NCBI GenBank assembly: GCA_041687495.1
Contig: JAWLBR010000044.1
Span: 1 to 24,796 of the forward strand
Length of the DNA: 24,796 bases
DNA from: JAWLBR01 sp041687495
Lineage (GTDB): Bacteria > Bacillota > Limnochordia > DTU087 > JAAYGB01
Direction: 5' to 3'
How positions within the stretch are numbered: position 1 is the first letter of the stretch; each line of letters begins with the position of its first letter. Shown piece by piece: positions 6,624 to 15,066 of the stretch. A program made the translations under genes and the position numbers. The notes beneath the pieces are model-generated. The model did not search any database and was not told the origin of the DNA. It saw only the letters and a list, made by a program, of their open reading frames with translations.

Positions 6624-7649
6624 ATGGGCCTTGGGCCCCGGCAGAAGCGGCAGCTAATCGTGATCGGTTTGATTGGGGCGGGAACAGTATTCCTCTATTT
6701 AGTAAGGGGAATTCTGTTCCCTTTTTGGCTTGCCGCGATCTTTGCCTATCTCACCAACCCAGCGGTAGTGACCTTGGAGCAGCGTCAGGTGCCTCGCCCT
6801 GTAGCTATCATTTTGGTTTACACGATTACCCTAGTTGTCATCGGACTGTCAGGTTACTATCTTGTTCCCCGCCTAGTCGAAGAAATAGAGGAAGTGGCGG
6901 TAGTTCTGCCGCGCCAAATTGACGAGCTGGAGCAGTTGGGAAACACCATGCTCGTTAGGCTTGAACGGGCTCGCCTTCCCATCGATTTTCGGGAAGTTAT
7001 CAACGAAGGGGCAGCCCGGATTCAAGACTATGTAGATAGATTTCTCCAGCGGTTGTTGGACTTGGTCCTAAGTGTGTTTGGTCGGCTGCTGAGTTTTTTC
7101 CTGGCACCATTTCTCGCCTTCTATCTGCTTCGGGACTGGCATGCCTTCCAGGAGGCCGTTAAGAAGCTGATTCCCGTTGGGTACCGGACAAATGTGGAAG
7201 AGATGGTAAGTCAGATCAACCAAGTCCTCAATGGCTTTATTCGCGGCCAACTAATGGTGTCGGCGCTGGTTGGGCTGACCATCGCTGTGGGATTGGCTTT
7301 CTTGAAGGTTCGTTTTGCTTTGCTTTTGGGTCTTGTGGCCGGATTGTTTAACGTAATTCCCTACTTGGGGCCGCTCCTCGGCGGATTCCCAGCAGTGCTT
7401 CTGGCTCTTTTAGACTCTCCGTGGAAGGCCTTGTGGACGTTGATCCTTTTTACCGCAGTCAACAATCTGGAGGGAAGCGTAATTGCACCCCGGGTGGTCG
7501 GGGAACGGGTAGGGTTGCACCCGCTGGCTTTGATTTTTGTAGTGTTGGCTGGGGGCCATCTCTATGGAGTCATAGGGATGCTGCTGGCTGTTCCGGTCTC
7601 AGCCGTAGGCAAGACGGTGCTAGCATTCCTCGTACGGCAGCTCCTCTAA
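6624..7649 (+). CDS. AI-2E family transporter (UPF0118)
   Basis: This is a multi-pass membrane protein of the TqsA/YtvI-like superfamily. Members have been linked to autoinducer-2 export, sodium/proton exchange and other efflux. The 341-residue protein has the expected layout. There are two N-terminal hydrophobic segments (about 11-45) and one at 60-83, then a long amphipathic soluble region with VEEIEEVAVVLPRQIDELEQLG. C-terminal membrane segments follow, carrying the family motifs GFIRGQL, FNVIPYLGP and NNLEGSVIAPRVVG, with GVIGMLLAVPV near the end. AAGGAG at 6610-6615 is 8 bases before ATG 6624. A GTG at 6618 would be only 2 bases from it. It is the last gene of the group before the alaS promoter. 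The substrate cannot be told. Confidence 0.92.
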   Translation: MGLGPRQKRQLIVIGLIGAGTVFLYLVRGILFPFWLAAIFAYLTNPAVVTLEQRQVPRPVAIILVYTITLVVIGLSGYYLVPRLVEEIEEVAVVLPRQIDELEQLGNTMLVRLERARLPIDFREVINEGAARIQDYVDRFLQRLLDLVLSVFGRLLSFFLAPFLAFYLLRDWHAFQEAVKKLIPVGYRTNVEEMVSQINQVLNGFIRGQLMVSALVGLTIAVGLAFLKVRFALLLGLVAGLFNVIPYLGPLLGGFPAVLLALLDSPWKALWTLILFTAVNNLEGSVIAPRVVGERVGLHPLALIFVVLAGGHLYGVIGMLLAVPVSAVGKTVLAFLVRQLL

Positions 7650-7684
7650 GTTAGGCAAAAGGGTGTAGATGTAATTGGCTCGTG

Positions 7685-7714
7685 TTGACAGGTTTGCAGG
7701 CATTTGGATATGAT
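7685..7714 (+). promoter_or_regulatory. Sigma-A promoter of alaS
   Basis: TTGACA (7685-7690) and TATGAT (7709-7714) are separated by 18 bases. The start site would be near 7721, leaving a leader of about 90 bases. The leader has two short dyads, TGTTC/GAACA (7731-7756) and AGCAGCCAGCTGGTGCT (7769-7785), but no T-box AGGGTGG element or terminator. Confidence 0.75.
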
Positions 7715-7810
7715 AAGAAAGGAATTCATGTGTTCGGACAACCCGGTCAGTGAACAAGGCTGAACAATAGCAGCCAGCTGGTGCTTGTCAGAAGTGGGAG
7801 GAGTCTTCCG

Positions 7811-10450
7811 ATGAAAGTACTAAGTGTAGACGAACTAAGAGAAATGTTTCAGCAGTTCTTTGTTGAAAAGGGACACAAAAGGCTTCCTGGGGCGTCTTTA
7901 GTACCCCATGGAGATCCCACCCTACTGCTGACAGGGGCCGGCATGGTGCCTTTTAAGCCATACTTTCTGGGCAAGGAGAAACCGGAGTTTCGCCGGGTTA
8001 CGACTTGTCAGCGGTGTGTGCGCTTGGCTGACGTTGATGCAGTGGGTAAAGACGATCGCCACGGTACATTCTTTGAAATGTTGGGCAACTTCTCGTTCGC
8101 CGATTATTTCAAGCAAGAGGCCATTGCTTGGGCGTGGGAATTCGTCACAGAGAGGTTGGAACTGCCCGCTGAGAAACTGTGGATCACTGTCCACCTTGAT
8201 GACGACGAAGCTGAGGACATCTGGCGAGGAATTGGGATTCCCCCAGAACGCATCGTGCGCTTAGGCGAAGATAACTTCTGGGAGATCGGGGTCGGACCTT
8301 GCGGACCATGCTCAGAGATTCACTATGATCGGGGCCCAGAGCATGGCTGTGATGATCCTAACTGCAAACCCGGGTGCGACTGTGATCGGTTCTTAGAAAT
8401 CTGGAACTTGGTCTTTGTTCAGTTTTTCAAGGATGAGGCGGGGCAGCTGCATCCCCTAGAGGGAAAGAGCATTGACACGGGGATGGGCCTCGAGCGGGTA
8501 GCCTGCCTGCTGCAAGGTGTATCCAGCATCTTCGACAACGACGCTGTCGCCCCGGTAATTCAGAAGGTATCAGGCCTAACTGGAGTTAACTATGGACAGA
8601 GTTCAAGCAGTGATATGAGTATTCGGGTCATCACCGACCACGCCCGTAGTATCACTTTCATGGTACTTGACGGAATTCTCCCCAGCAACGAAGGTAGAGG
8701 ATATGTTCTGCGCCGTCTGCTGCGTCGGGCAGTTCGCCATGGACGACTGTTGGGGCTTCAGGGGCGGTTCCTATCTGCAGTAGTGGACACAGTAATCGCT
8801 CAGATGGCTCCAGGGTACCCAGAGCTGCTGGAGAAGCAAGAATACATTCACAAGGTCTTAGGTATGGAGGAGGAGCGTTTCCTCACTACCTTGGACCAGG
8901 GTACCACTTTACTAGAGCAGGTGATTGAGTCACTACAAGCTGCAGGCAAGAACGAGATCCCAGGGGAAGATGCTTTCAAGCTGTACGATACCTATGGTTT
9001 TCCCTTTGAACTGACCAAGGAAATAGCAGCTGAATACAACATGACGGTAGACGAAGCTGAGTTTAGCACCAATATGCAGCGGCAGCGGGACCAGGCCCGG
9101 GCTGCCAGAGCCCAGATGGGATATCTGGGAGACGAAAAGGCTTCCCCCTATGGCACATTGGCAGAGGAGTTTGCGGTTGATTTCGTCGGATACGACCAAC
9201 TGGAAGTGGCTACAAGGGTGGTTGCACTCTTAAAGGACGGCCAGCCAATCGACTCGGCCGGTCAGAACGAACAAGTGGAAGTGGTTTTAGCTCGCACTCC
9301 CTTCTATGCCGAAGGCGGTGGTCAAGCGGCCGACAGTGGGACGATTACCGCTAAGACCGGTGCAGTCAACGTCAAGGGAGTGTCGCGACACAACCAGAGC
9401 CTCATTGTGCACAGGGGTGGCGTTGTCTCGGGCACGATCAATGTAGGCGACGAAGTTTTGGCTACGGTGTACCGGCGAGATCGGTTGGCTGCGGCCCGTA
9501 ATCATACGGCCACCCACCTCTTGCACCGGGCGCTGAAGGATGTGCTGGGTGATCATGTGAACCAAGCCGGTTCTTTGGTTACCCCAGAAAGGCTGCGCTT
9601 TGACTTTACCCATTTTTCCGGCATGACTCGGGCTGAGCTGGATGAGGTGGAAGCCCGTGTTAATGAGCAAATTCTAGCCGACCTGGTTGTTTCCGCCGAT
9701 GTAATGAACTACGATGAGGCGCTGGCCAAGGGAGCGACTGCGCTTTTTGGTGAGAAGTACGGCAGCACCGTGCGTATGATCACTGTCGGCGACTACTCGA
9801 AGGAACTCTGTGGGGGAACTCACGTCAGACGAAGCGGCGAGATCGGTTTGCTGAAGATCGTTTCTGAAGGGGCTGTTGCCGCCGGTGTCCGGAGAATCGA
9901 AGCGCTGACAGGTAAGGCTGCGCTGAAGCACGTTGCTTCTGAAGAGAACTTACTGCAGACCATTGCCGAGAAGCTACAGGCTGCTCCCCAGGAGATACCC
10001 GGTAAGTTGGAGCGAGTCCTGCTTCATGTCAAGGACCTAGAGCGGGAGCTGGCGGGCATGCGGGAGAAGTTAGCCGCTACTTCGGCTCTCGAGCTAGTTG
10101 AGAGAGCCGAGACTGTCGATGGTCTGAAAGTCCTAGTTACGGAAGTTAAGATAGAAGATGCCAACGGAATGCGGACACTAGGTGACAAGCTTAGGGCAAA
10201 GCTCGGTGAGGGCGTAGTGGTGTTAGGTGCTAAGTCCCAAGATAAAGTGCTTTTCGTGGCAATGGTGTCTCCCGAAGCAGTGAAGCGGGGAATTCACGCC
10301 GGCAACATCGTTCGGGAGGCGGCCAAAATCGCAGGCGGCGGTGGCGGCGGGCGACCGGATATGGCTCAAGCCGGCGGGAGAATGCCAGAGAAGCTCGGTG
10401 ACAGCTTAACGGCCGCATACCAAGCTATTCTGAGTACCGTAAATAGCTAA
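7811..10450 (+). CDS. alaS: Alanine-tRNA ligase
   Basis: This class II synthetase charges tRNA-Ala and edits mischarged Ser- and Gly-tRNA. The 879-residue protein has the full domain order. The catalytic core has TGAGMVPFKPYF (41-52), RVTTCQRCVR (62-71) and GNFSFADYFK (92-101). A tRNA-recognition domain follows, then the editing domain with zinc ligands H565 and H569 (HTATHLLH) and C667 and H671 (CGGTH). The C-Ala domain has a coiled region and the glycine-rich GGGGGGRPDMAQAGG near the end. The insert with CDDPNCKPGCDCD is normal for bacterial enzymes. GGGAGGAG (7795-7802) is 8 bases before ATG 7811. An upstream in-frame GTG at 7781 lies before the ribosome binding site. As in B. subtilis, ireB (yrzL) follows. 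Confidence 0.98.
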   Translation: MKVLSVDELREMFQQFFVEKGHKRLPGASLVPHGDPTLLLTGAGMVPFKPYFLGKEKPEFRRVTTCQRCVRLADVDAVGKDDRHGTFFEMLGNFSFADYFKQEAIAWAWEFVTERLELPAEKLWITVHLDDDEAEDIWRGIGIPPERIVRLGEDNFWEIGVGPCGPCSEIHYDRGPEHGCDDPNCKPGCDCDRFLEIWNLVFVQFFKDEAGQLHPLEGKSIDTGMGLERVACLLQGVSSIFDNDAVAPVIQKVSGLTGVNYGQSSSSDMSIRVITDHARSITFMVLDGILPSNEGRGYVLRRLLRRAVRHGRLLGLQGRFLSAVVDTVIAQMAPGYPELLEKQEYIHKVLGMEEERFLTTLDQGTTLLEQVIESLQAAGKNEIPGEDAFKLYDTYGFPFELTKEIAAEYNMTVDEAEFSTNMQRQRDQARAARAQMGYLGDEKASPYGTLAEEFAVDFVGYDQLEVATRVVALLKDGQPIDSAGQNEQVEVVLARTPFYAEGGGQAADSGTITAKTGAVNVKGVSRHNQSLIVHRGGVVSGTINVGDEVLATVYRRDRLAAARNHTATHLLHRALKDVLGDHVNQAGSLVTPERLRFDFTHFSGMTRAELDEVEARVNEQILADLVVSADVMNYDEALAKGATALFGEKYGSTVRMITVGDYSKELCGGTHVRRSGEIGLLKIVSEGAVAAGVRRIEALTGKAALKHVASEENLLQTIAEKLQAAPQEIPGKLERVLLHVKDLERELAGMREKLAATSALELVERAETVDGLKVLVTEVKIEDANGMRTLGDKLRAKLGEGVVVLGAKSQDKVLFVAMVSPEAVKRGIHAGNIVREAAKIAGGGGGGRPDMAQAGGRMPEKLGDSLTAAYQAILSTVNS

Positions 10451-10469
10451 ATCATCATGTTTTGTCTAG

Positions 10470-10496
10470 GCAGGCCGGATTGTTCCGGCCTGCTTT
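10470..10496 (+). terminator. Weak terminator or hairpin after alaS
   Basis: GCAGGCCGGA (10470-10479) pairs perfectly with TCCGGCCTGC (10484-10493) over a TTGT loop. Only three T bases follow, so termination may be partial, allowing some read-through into ireB. Confidence 0.6.
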
Positions 10497-10589
10497 CGCA
10501 GCATGAAGCAGGAAAGCACCAGCCTGGTGAAGAAGGATGGAGACAATAGGACATTAGTCCCGTACCACTGATTCCTGGGGGTGTTGGTA

Positions 10590-10862
10590 ATGGACAGCAA
10601 AGCAGAACGCACCACAATGTTTGGCGCACTGCGTCGGGAACAGGCAGTGGCTGGAGTAGTCGATCTGGTATACAGAGCTCTGCAGGAGAAAGGGTACGAC
10701 CCTGTGAGCCAGATGGTTGGGTTTGTTCTCACCGGTGATCCTACGTACATCACCAACCACCTTGGCGCAAGGGATGTTGTCAGGACCGTGGATCGCGATG
10801 AGATGGTGGAATATCTGGTGCGGTTTTACGTTGAGCACTTGGAGCACAATGCTTCAGAGTAA
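10590..10862 (+). CDS. IreB family regulatory phosphoprotein (UPF0297/DUF965)
   Basis: In Enterococcus faecalis IreB is phosphorylated on N-terminal threonines by the PASTA kinase IreK and negatively controls cephalosporin resistance; B. subtilis YrzL is the relative. This 90-residue protein has two adjacent threonines, T8 and T9, at the N-terminal position of the known phosphosites. The family core is GYDPVSQMVGFVLTGDPTYI (residues 36-55), followed by NHLGARDVVRTVDRDEMVEYLVRFYVEH. GGGGG (10577-10581) is 8 bases before ATG 10590. GTG 10581 and TTG 10584 are in frame but inside the ribosome binding site. Its place between alaS and ruvX is the standard one for Bacillota, apart from the reductase gene inserted after it. 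Phosphorylation is inference. Confidence 0.94.
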   Translation: MDSKAERTTMFGALRREQAVAGVVDLVYRALQEKGYDPVSQMVGFVLTGDPTYITNHLGARDVVRTVDRDEMVEYLVRFYVEHLEHNASE

Positions 10863-10897
10863 CGGGTAGGTTGGTTGCAGGAAGCGGAGTGAAATGA

Positions 10898-11842
10898 TTG
10901 GAATACAGGCCATTAGGGGAAACTGAACTTACAGTTTCCCATTTGTGTTTTGGCGCTCTCACCGTTGGCCCGCTGCAGAAGAACTTGAGCGTGGCCGAGG
11001 GGGCGAAGGTGATTCGGCGGGCGTTGGAGCAGGGAGTGAATTTCATCGATACAGCTCAGCTGTACGGTACCTATCCCCACATCGCCCGGGCTCTAGAAGG
11101 TTGGGATGAACCGGTTGTGATTGCCACTAAGTCCTACGCTTATACGGCGGAGTTGATGCATCAGGCTCTAGAAGAGGCACGGCGGGAGCTTGATCGCGAC
11201 GTAATAGATGTCTTCTTGCTGCACGAACAGGAGTCAATTCACACCATTAGGGGACATTGGCCTGCCTTTGAGGTACTATTGCAGGCTAAGCTTAATGGCA
11301 TTGTCAAAGCGGTAGGGGTTTCCACTCATGCGGTGGCGTGCGTCAGGCAGGCGGCATCAGTACCCGAGATTGATGTGATCAGTCCCTTGATTAACCGAGC
11401 CGGAGTGGGGATTATCGGGGGCAGCAAAGAGGACATGCTGTCAGCCATGGCATTTGCCAAGCAGATGGGAAAGGGTCTGTACGCGATGAAGCCTTTGGCG
11501 GGCGGACATCTGTACAAGGATGCACAGGCAGCATTGCGGTTTGCCTTGGCCAACGAAAGCCTAGCTTCCGTGGCGCTGGGGATGCAGTCGGCTGCGGAAG
11601 TCGACGCCAATATTGCTATCTGTGAAGGGCGAGAAACTCCAACCCTGTTGGCACAGGCTGCAGCGTGGCCCAAGCGGCTTCATATTGAGGAATGGTGTGC
11701 TGCTTGCGGTGCTTGCGTGGATGCGTGTGGGTCTGGGGCGCTGCGGTTGCAGGGTGGACAACTTCACCACGATGCCGAACGCTGTGTTTTGTGTGGGTAC
11801 TGCGGCGCAAGCTGCCCTGAGTTCGCTTTGAAGATCATCTGA
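10898..11842 (+). CDS. Aldo/keto reductase with C-terminal 2[4Fe-4S] ferredoxin domain
   Basis: The 314-residue protein joins an aldo/keto reductase barrel to a bacterial ferredoxin domain. The usual catalytic tetrad is present: D51, Y56, K78 and H109 (FIDTAQLYG, ATKSY, LLHEQE). The C-terminus has two cluster motifs: C267, C270, C273, C277 and C296, C299, C302, C306. The second has the normal proline after its last cysteine (CPEFA). The first has CGSGAL instead, so the proline is missing. Such fusions occur in anaerobes and probably exchange electrons with ferredoxin instead of, or along with, NADPH. The substrate is unknown. The TTG start at 10898 follows GGAG (10886-10889) by 8 bases; the ATG at 10894 is out of frame. 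The stop is 35 bases before ruvX. Confidence 0.93.
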   Translation: MEYRPLGETELTVSHLCFGALTVGPLQKNLSVAEGAKVIRRALEQGVNFIDTAQLYGTYPHIARALEGWDEPVVIATKSYAYTAELMHQALEEARRELDRDVIDVFLLHEQESIHTIRGHWPAFEVLLQAKLNGIVKAVGVSTHAVACVRQAASVPEIDVISPLINRAGVGIIGGSKEDMLSAMAFAKQMGKGLYAMKPLAGGHLYKDAQAALRFALANESLASVALGMQSAAEVDANIAICEGRETPTLLAQAAAWPKRLHIEEWCAACGACVDACGSGALRLQGGQLHHDAERCVLCGYCGASCPEFALKII

Positions 11843-11877
11843 TGGGATTGGTTTTGGAGGGGAGAAGCGGCACCGTA

Positions 11878-12312
11878 ATGCGTTATATGGGACTAGATGT
11901 CGGCAGCAAGACCATTGGAGTGGCTGTCAGTGATGAGTTGGAGACTGTCGCCTCCAGTCTAGAAGTAGTTCGGCGAACTGGTTGGAAGAAAGACACTGCT
12001 CGTTTACGGGAGCTAATACAAAGTCTAGATGTAGGAGCGCTGGTGGTGGGGCTGCCGATTCGGACAGATGGCAGTGAGGGCCCCGAGGCGGAGTCAGTCC
12101 GGGCATGGGCTGACAAGTTCCAACGGCAAGTGAATCTGCCACTGCACTATGTGGATGAGAGATTCACAACAAAGATCGCCGAGCAGGCCCTGCTGACCTT
12201 TTCAGTCCGGAGAGAGAAGCGGCGGCAGGTAGTTGACCAGGTGGCTGCAGCGGTGATTCTGCAAACATGGCTGGATAGGCAAAGGCCGATAACGCAGCGC
12301 TCAGAACAGTAG
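11878..12312 (+). CDS. ruvX: Putative pre-16S rRNA nuclease / Holliday junction resolvase RuvX (YqgF)
   Basis: This RNase H-fold nuclease was first proposed as a Holliday junction resolvase. It is now thought to trim the 5' end of pre-16S rRNA. The 144-residue protein has the family motifs in order: GLDVGSKTIGVAVSD with catalytic D7, VVGLPIRTDGSEG, YVDERFTT with the conserved DER, and VDQVAAAVIL with the third acidic residue. ATG 11878 gives the normal N-terminus. Its GGAGGGGAG (11856-11864) is 13 bases away, rather far. A frame extension back to ATG 11842 overlaps the reductase stop (TGATG) and would add 12 non-conserved residues, so translational coupling is possible. ATG 11887 is a third candidate. 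Confidence 0.95.
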   Translation: MRYMGLDVGSKTIGVAVSDELETVASSLEVVRRTGWKKDTARLRELIQSLDVGALVVGLPIRTDGSEGPEAESVRAWADKFQRQVNLPLHYVDERFTTKIAEQALLTFSVRREKRRQVVDQVAAAVILQTWLDRQRPITQRSEQ

Positions 12313-12333
12313 ACAGTAGAGAGGAGCGGAATT

Positions 12334-12591
12334 ATGGCCGATCAGCAGGACGTTGTTTCGTTGGTCGATGAGCAGGGCAATGAAGTCGATTTCACTCTCA
12401 TCGACGTTTTTGACATTGACAACAAGCAGTACGCTCTCCTAGAGCCGGTAGAGGATCCGGAGTCCGGGATGGTAATCTTCGCTGTTGACAAAGACGAGAA
12501 GGGTCAAGAAGTGCTGCGCCCGGTGGAAGATGATACTGAGTTTGAGATGGTTAAAGCAGCCATAGAGGCGCTTTGGGACGAAGAAGAGTAA
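12334..12591 (+). CDS. DUF1292 domain protein (YrzB-like)
   Basis: The 85-residue, strongly acidic protein has the DUF1292 layout: VVSLVDEQGNEVDFTLIDVF, then YALLEPVED, then VIFAVDKDEKGQEVLRPVEDD and a short acidic C-terminal helix. The family has no established function. It is found almost always beside ruvX and mltG in Bacillota, as here. GAGGAG stands 8 bases before the ATG. The gene is followed at once by a terminator, which would mark the end of the ireB-reductase-ruvX-DUF1292 unit. Confidence 0.93.
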   Translation: MADQQDVVSLVDEQGNEVDFTLIDVFDIDNKQYALLEPVEDPESGMVIFAVDKDEKGQEVLRPVEDDTEFEMVKAAIEALWDEEE

Positions 12592-12596
12592 GCAGC

Positions 12597-12624
12597 GGGG
12601 GAGCCTTCGGGCTGCCCCTTTCTT
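12597..12624 (+). terminator. Terminator after the DUF1292 gene
   Basis: GGGG (12597-12600), a mismatch, then AGCC (12602-12605) pair with GGCT and CCCC (12610-12618) over a TTCG tetraloop. TTTCTT follows. It lies only 34 bases before mltG, so mltG may depend on read-through. Confidence 0.75.
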
Positions 12625-12657
12625 AAATGTGACTTTGTGATTAGTGGGGGAGATGAG

Positions 12658-13770
12658 GTGCAGCAAACAGAGAAAAAGAGTTCCCCGGTGGCTGCGAAGG
12701 ATAGCCTTTTCGTGCAGTTACCCTGGCGGAGATGGGTTCATTCCCTGCTGGTCACAGCCATGGGGACACTGCGGGTTTCTGTTTGGGTTGTCGGTCTGGT
12801 TGCCATCGCCGTATTGGCGCTTGGCTTTGTATCTTCTCACAAGGCTCTTCCTGTCACCAACAGCAAACTGGCCGTCGGGTCAGTTTTGAGTGTTGCCCCA
12901 GGCAGCACAAGTTCAGACATCGGTCGAATGCTGGAAGAGGGTGATCTGGTCAGGGATTCGCGCATGTTCTCGCTCCTTTCCCGTGTGCTGCGAATTGATG
13001 ACCGACTTCAGGCCGGAGAGTACCTTTTCAGCCCCGGGATGAGCTTGATGGAGCTAATGCGTCGGCTTGAGTCAGGCAATGTGGTTACGGCGCGAGTGAC
13101 CATTCGTGAGGGGATGAATCTGCGGCAAATTGCGGAGACCCTGGCTTCCAGGGAGTTGGTTGACCGAGAGAGATTTCTAGAACTGGCCCAAGACGAAGCG
13201 CTAATCTATGGCGATAGTTCGCCGATCGTCAAGCCTTATGCTTCTCTCGAAGGGTATTTGTTCCCAGACACCTACGTGTTTGTGCGTGGACAGTCCGAAG
13301 AGGAGATCATCAAGCGGATGGTTGCCAGGTTCGTCGAGGTAGCTGTGCCTGAACTGGAGAGAAGGGCCGACGCCGGCAAACTATCCTTGCACGAGTTAGT
13401 TACTCTAGCTTCCATTATCGAGAAGGAGGCTATGGTTGACCGGGAGCGTCCCATCATCAGCGGGGTCTTCCACAATCGAATGAATATCGGGATGCCGCTG
13501 CAATCTGATCCAACGGTGCAGTACGTCATGGCGGAACGACGGGCCAAACTGTACAACCGGGATTTGGCCATTGACTCTCCGTTTAACACCTACAAGCATC
13601 GAGGGTTGCCGCCAGGGCCAATCGCATCGCCGGGGAAGGCGTCTTTGATCGCCGCTGCCGAACCAGCTGATGTGCAGTACCTGTACTTTGTCGCCAAGGG
13701 AGATGGCACCCATGTATTCGGTCGGACTTTTGCTGAACACGTCCGTAATCGAAGAAGGGTAGGCTGGTAG
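12658..13770 (+). CDS. mltG: Endolytic peptidoglycan transglycosylase MltG
   Basis: MltG cleaves nascent glycan strands at the outer face of the cytoplasmic membrane, acting as a strand-length terminator beside elongation and division synthases. The 370-residue protein has a short cytoplasmic N-terminus and one membrane segment (about 39-59, WVVGLVAIAVLALGF). A LysM-like region follows (SVLSVAPGSTSSDIGRMLEE). The YceG catalytic domain has the catalytic E255 in ASIIEKEA, VFHNRM, and LQSDPTVQY (281-289). GGGGGA (12646-12651) is 6-7 bases before GTG 12658. An upstream in-frame GTG at 12637 lies before this site. It is B. subtilis YrrL in the same neighbourhood. The next gene begins 15 bases downstream. 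Confidence 0.95.
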   Translation: MQQTEKKSSPVAAKDSLFVQLPWRRWVHSLLVTAMGTLRVSVWVVGLVAIAVLALGFVSSHKALPVTNSKLAVGSVLSVAPGSTSSDIGRMLEEGDLVRDSRMFSLLSRVLRIDDRLQAGEYLFSPGMSLMELMRRLESGNVVTARVTIREGMNLRQIAETLASRELVDRERFLELAQDEALIYGDSSPIVKPYASLEGYLFPDTYVFVRGQSEEEIIKRMVARFVEVAVPELERRADAGKLSLHELVTLASIIEKEAMVDRERPIISGVFHNRMNIGMPLQSDPTVQYVMAERRAKLYNRDLAIDSPFNTYKHRGLPPGPIASPGKASLIAAAEPADVQYLYFVAKGDGTHVFGRTFAEHVRNRRRVGW

Positions 13771-13785
13771 GAGGGTAAGATTGAG

Positions 13786-15039
13786 ATGAATACTGTAGAA
13801 GCGAGAAACTTCGGCTCAAACTCGAACGTTCCGGCGATGGAGCTATTGGCTCCGGCTGGAACCATAGAGAAGGGTAAGGTTGCCATCGCCTTCGGGGCCG
13901 ACGCTCTATACTTGGCTGGTCAGCAGTTTGGTCTGCGGGCGCGAGCAGGCAACTTTGACCAGGCACAAATGCGGGAAATGGTGGAGTACGCCCATGCCAG
14001 GGGCGTTAAGGTTTACGTTACCGCCAACATCATTCCCCACAATCGCGATTTGCTGGGGATTCCAGAATACTTGGAGCAGTTGGGGCAGATGCAGGTGGAC
14101 GGATTAATCGTGGCTGATCCATCTATCCTTACCTTGGCTCGAGAGATTATCCCGCATGTGCCGCTCCATTTATCGACTCAGGCCAGCATGACCAACTGGC
14201 GCAGTGCCAAGTTCTGGTATCGACAAGGAGTCGAAAGGATAGTCCTAGCCCGGGAGTTGTCGGCTCAGGAGGTCGGCGAGATTGACCAGATGGTTCCTGA
14301 GGTGGATCTGGAGGTGTTTGTCCACGGGGCGATGTGCATCTCCTACTCGGGCCGCTGCTTGCTCAGTGCGTACATGACAGGGCGAGATGCCAACCTGGGC
14401 GACTGCTCTCAGCCATGCCGTTGGAAGTACCACCTGGTCGACAAGAAAAGACCCGATGAGTACTACCCCATAGAGGAGGGCTCAGAGGGTACGTTTGTGT
14501 TTAACTCCAAAGACCTATGCCTAATAGAGCATCTTCCTGACCTAGCGCGGTTGGGAGTCACAAGCCTTAAGATAGAGGGAAGAATGAAGAGCGTCCATTA
14601 CGTAGCCACTGTGGTTGGAGCGTACCGCAGAGCATTGGATCGATACTACGCAGATCCCGATGGATTCGCAGTGGATCCAGATTGGCTGGCAGAGCTGGAT
14701 AAGGTGAGTCATAGGCCATACACCACTGGCTTCTTTGCGGGTAGACCCGGTGAAGAGGCTCAAGACTATGTCGGCAAATACGTTGGGACAGCTGACTTTG
14801 TGGGTATGGTTGTGTCCGCGTCCAGTGACGGATGGATGGAAGTTGACGTGAGAAACCAAATTAAAGTTGGTGAGAAACTGGAGATTCTCGCTCCTGGCTC
14901 CAGAGCGTACTCATACTCGATTAGTGAGATGAGGAGGACTGGGTCTGGCGAGGAGTTGACTGAGGCACACCCTAACTGGCGGGTGAAATTGCCCAGCAAT
15001 GGGGTGGTCAAACCACATTCTATACTTCGCCGCTTGTAA
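13786..15039 (+). CDS. U32 family protein, TrhP-like tRNA 5-hydroxyuridine synthase
   Basis: U32 'peptidases' of this type (E. coli TrhP, B. subtilis YrrN/YrrO) are now known to hydroxylate wobble uridine 34 using prephenate-derived oxygen chemistry, rather than to cut proteins. The 417-residue protein starts its conserved core at MELLAPAGTIEKGKVAIAFGADALYL. It has the family signature EVFVHGAMCISYSGRC at about 176-191. The four cysteines C184, C191, C207 and C211 are placed as the [4Fe-4S] ligands of the family. The C-terminal beta-barrel domain ends in KLPSNGVVKPHSILRRL. The ATG at 13786 follows GGAGGG. B. subtilis has two copies plus yrrM after mltG; only one is seen here. The tRNA role is inferred from the family. 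Confidence 0.9.
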   Translation: MNTVEARNFGSNSNVPAMELLAPAGTIEKGKVAIAFGADALYLAGQQFGLRARAGNFDQAQMREMVEYAHARGVKVYVTANIIPHNRDLLGIPEYLEQLGQMQVDGLIVADPSILTLAREIIPHVPLHLSTQASMTNWRSAKFWYRQGVERIVLARELSAQEVGEIDQMVPEVDLEVFVHGAMCISYSGRCLLSAYMTGRDANLGDCSQPCRWKYHLVDKKRPDEYYPIEEGSEGTFVFNSKDLCLIEHLPDLARLGVTSLKIEGRMKSVHYVATVVGAYRRALDRYYADPDGFAVDPDWLAELDKVSHRPYTTGFFAGRPGEEAQDYVGKYVGTADFVGMVVSASSDGWMEVDVRNQIKVGEKLEILAPGSRAYSYSISEMRRTGSGEELTEAHPNWRVKLPSNGVVKPHSILRRL

Positions 15040-15066
15040 AGGGTAAAAAAACAGCATTGGGACTGG

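Noticed and set aside
7721..7810. T-box riboswitch before alaS
   Set aside because: No AGGGTGG-type T-box sequence, no specifier stem and no terminator; the leader is too short.
10022..10418. ORFs on the opposite strand of alaS (for example 10230-10418)
   Set aside because: They mirror the high-GC codon pattern of alaS, lack ribosome binding sites, and encode arginine- and proline-rich chance sequences.
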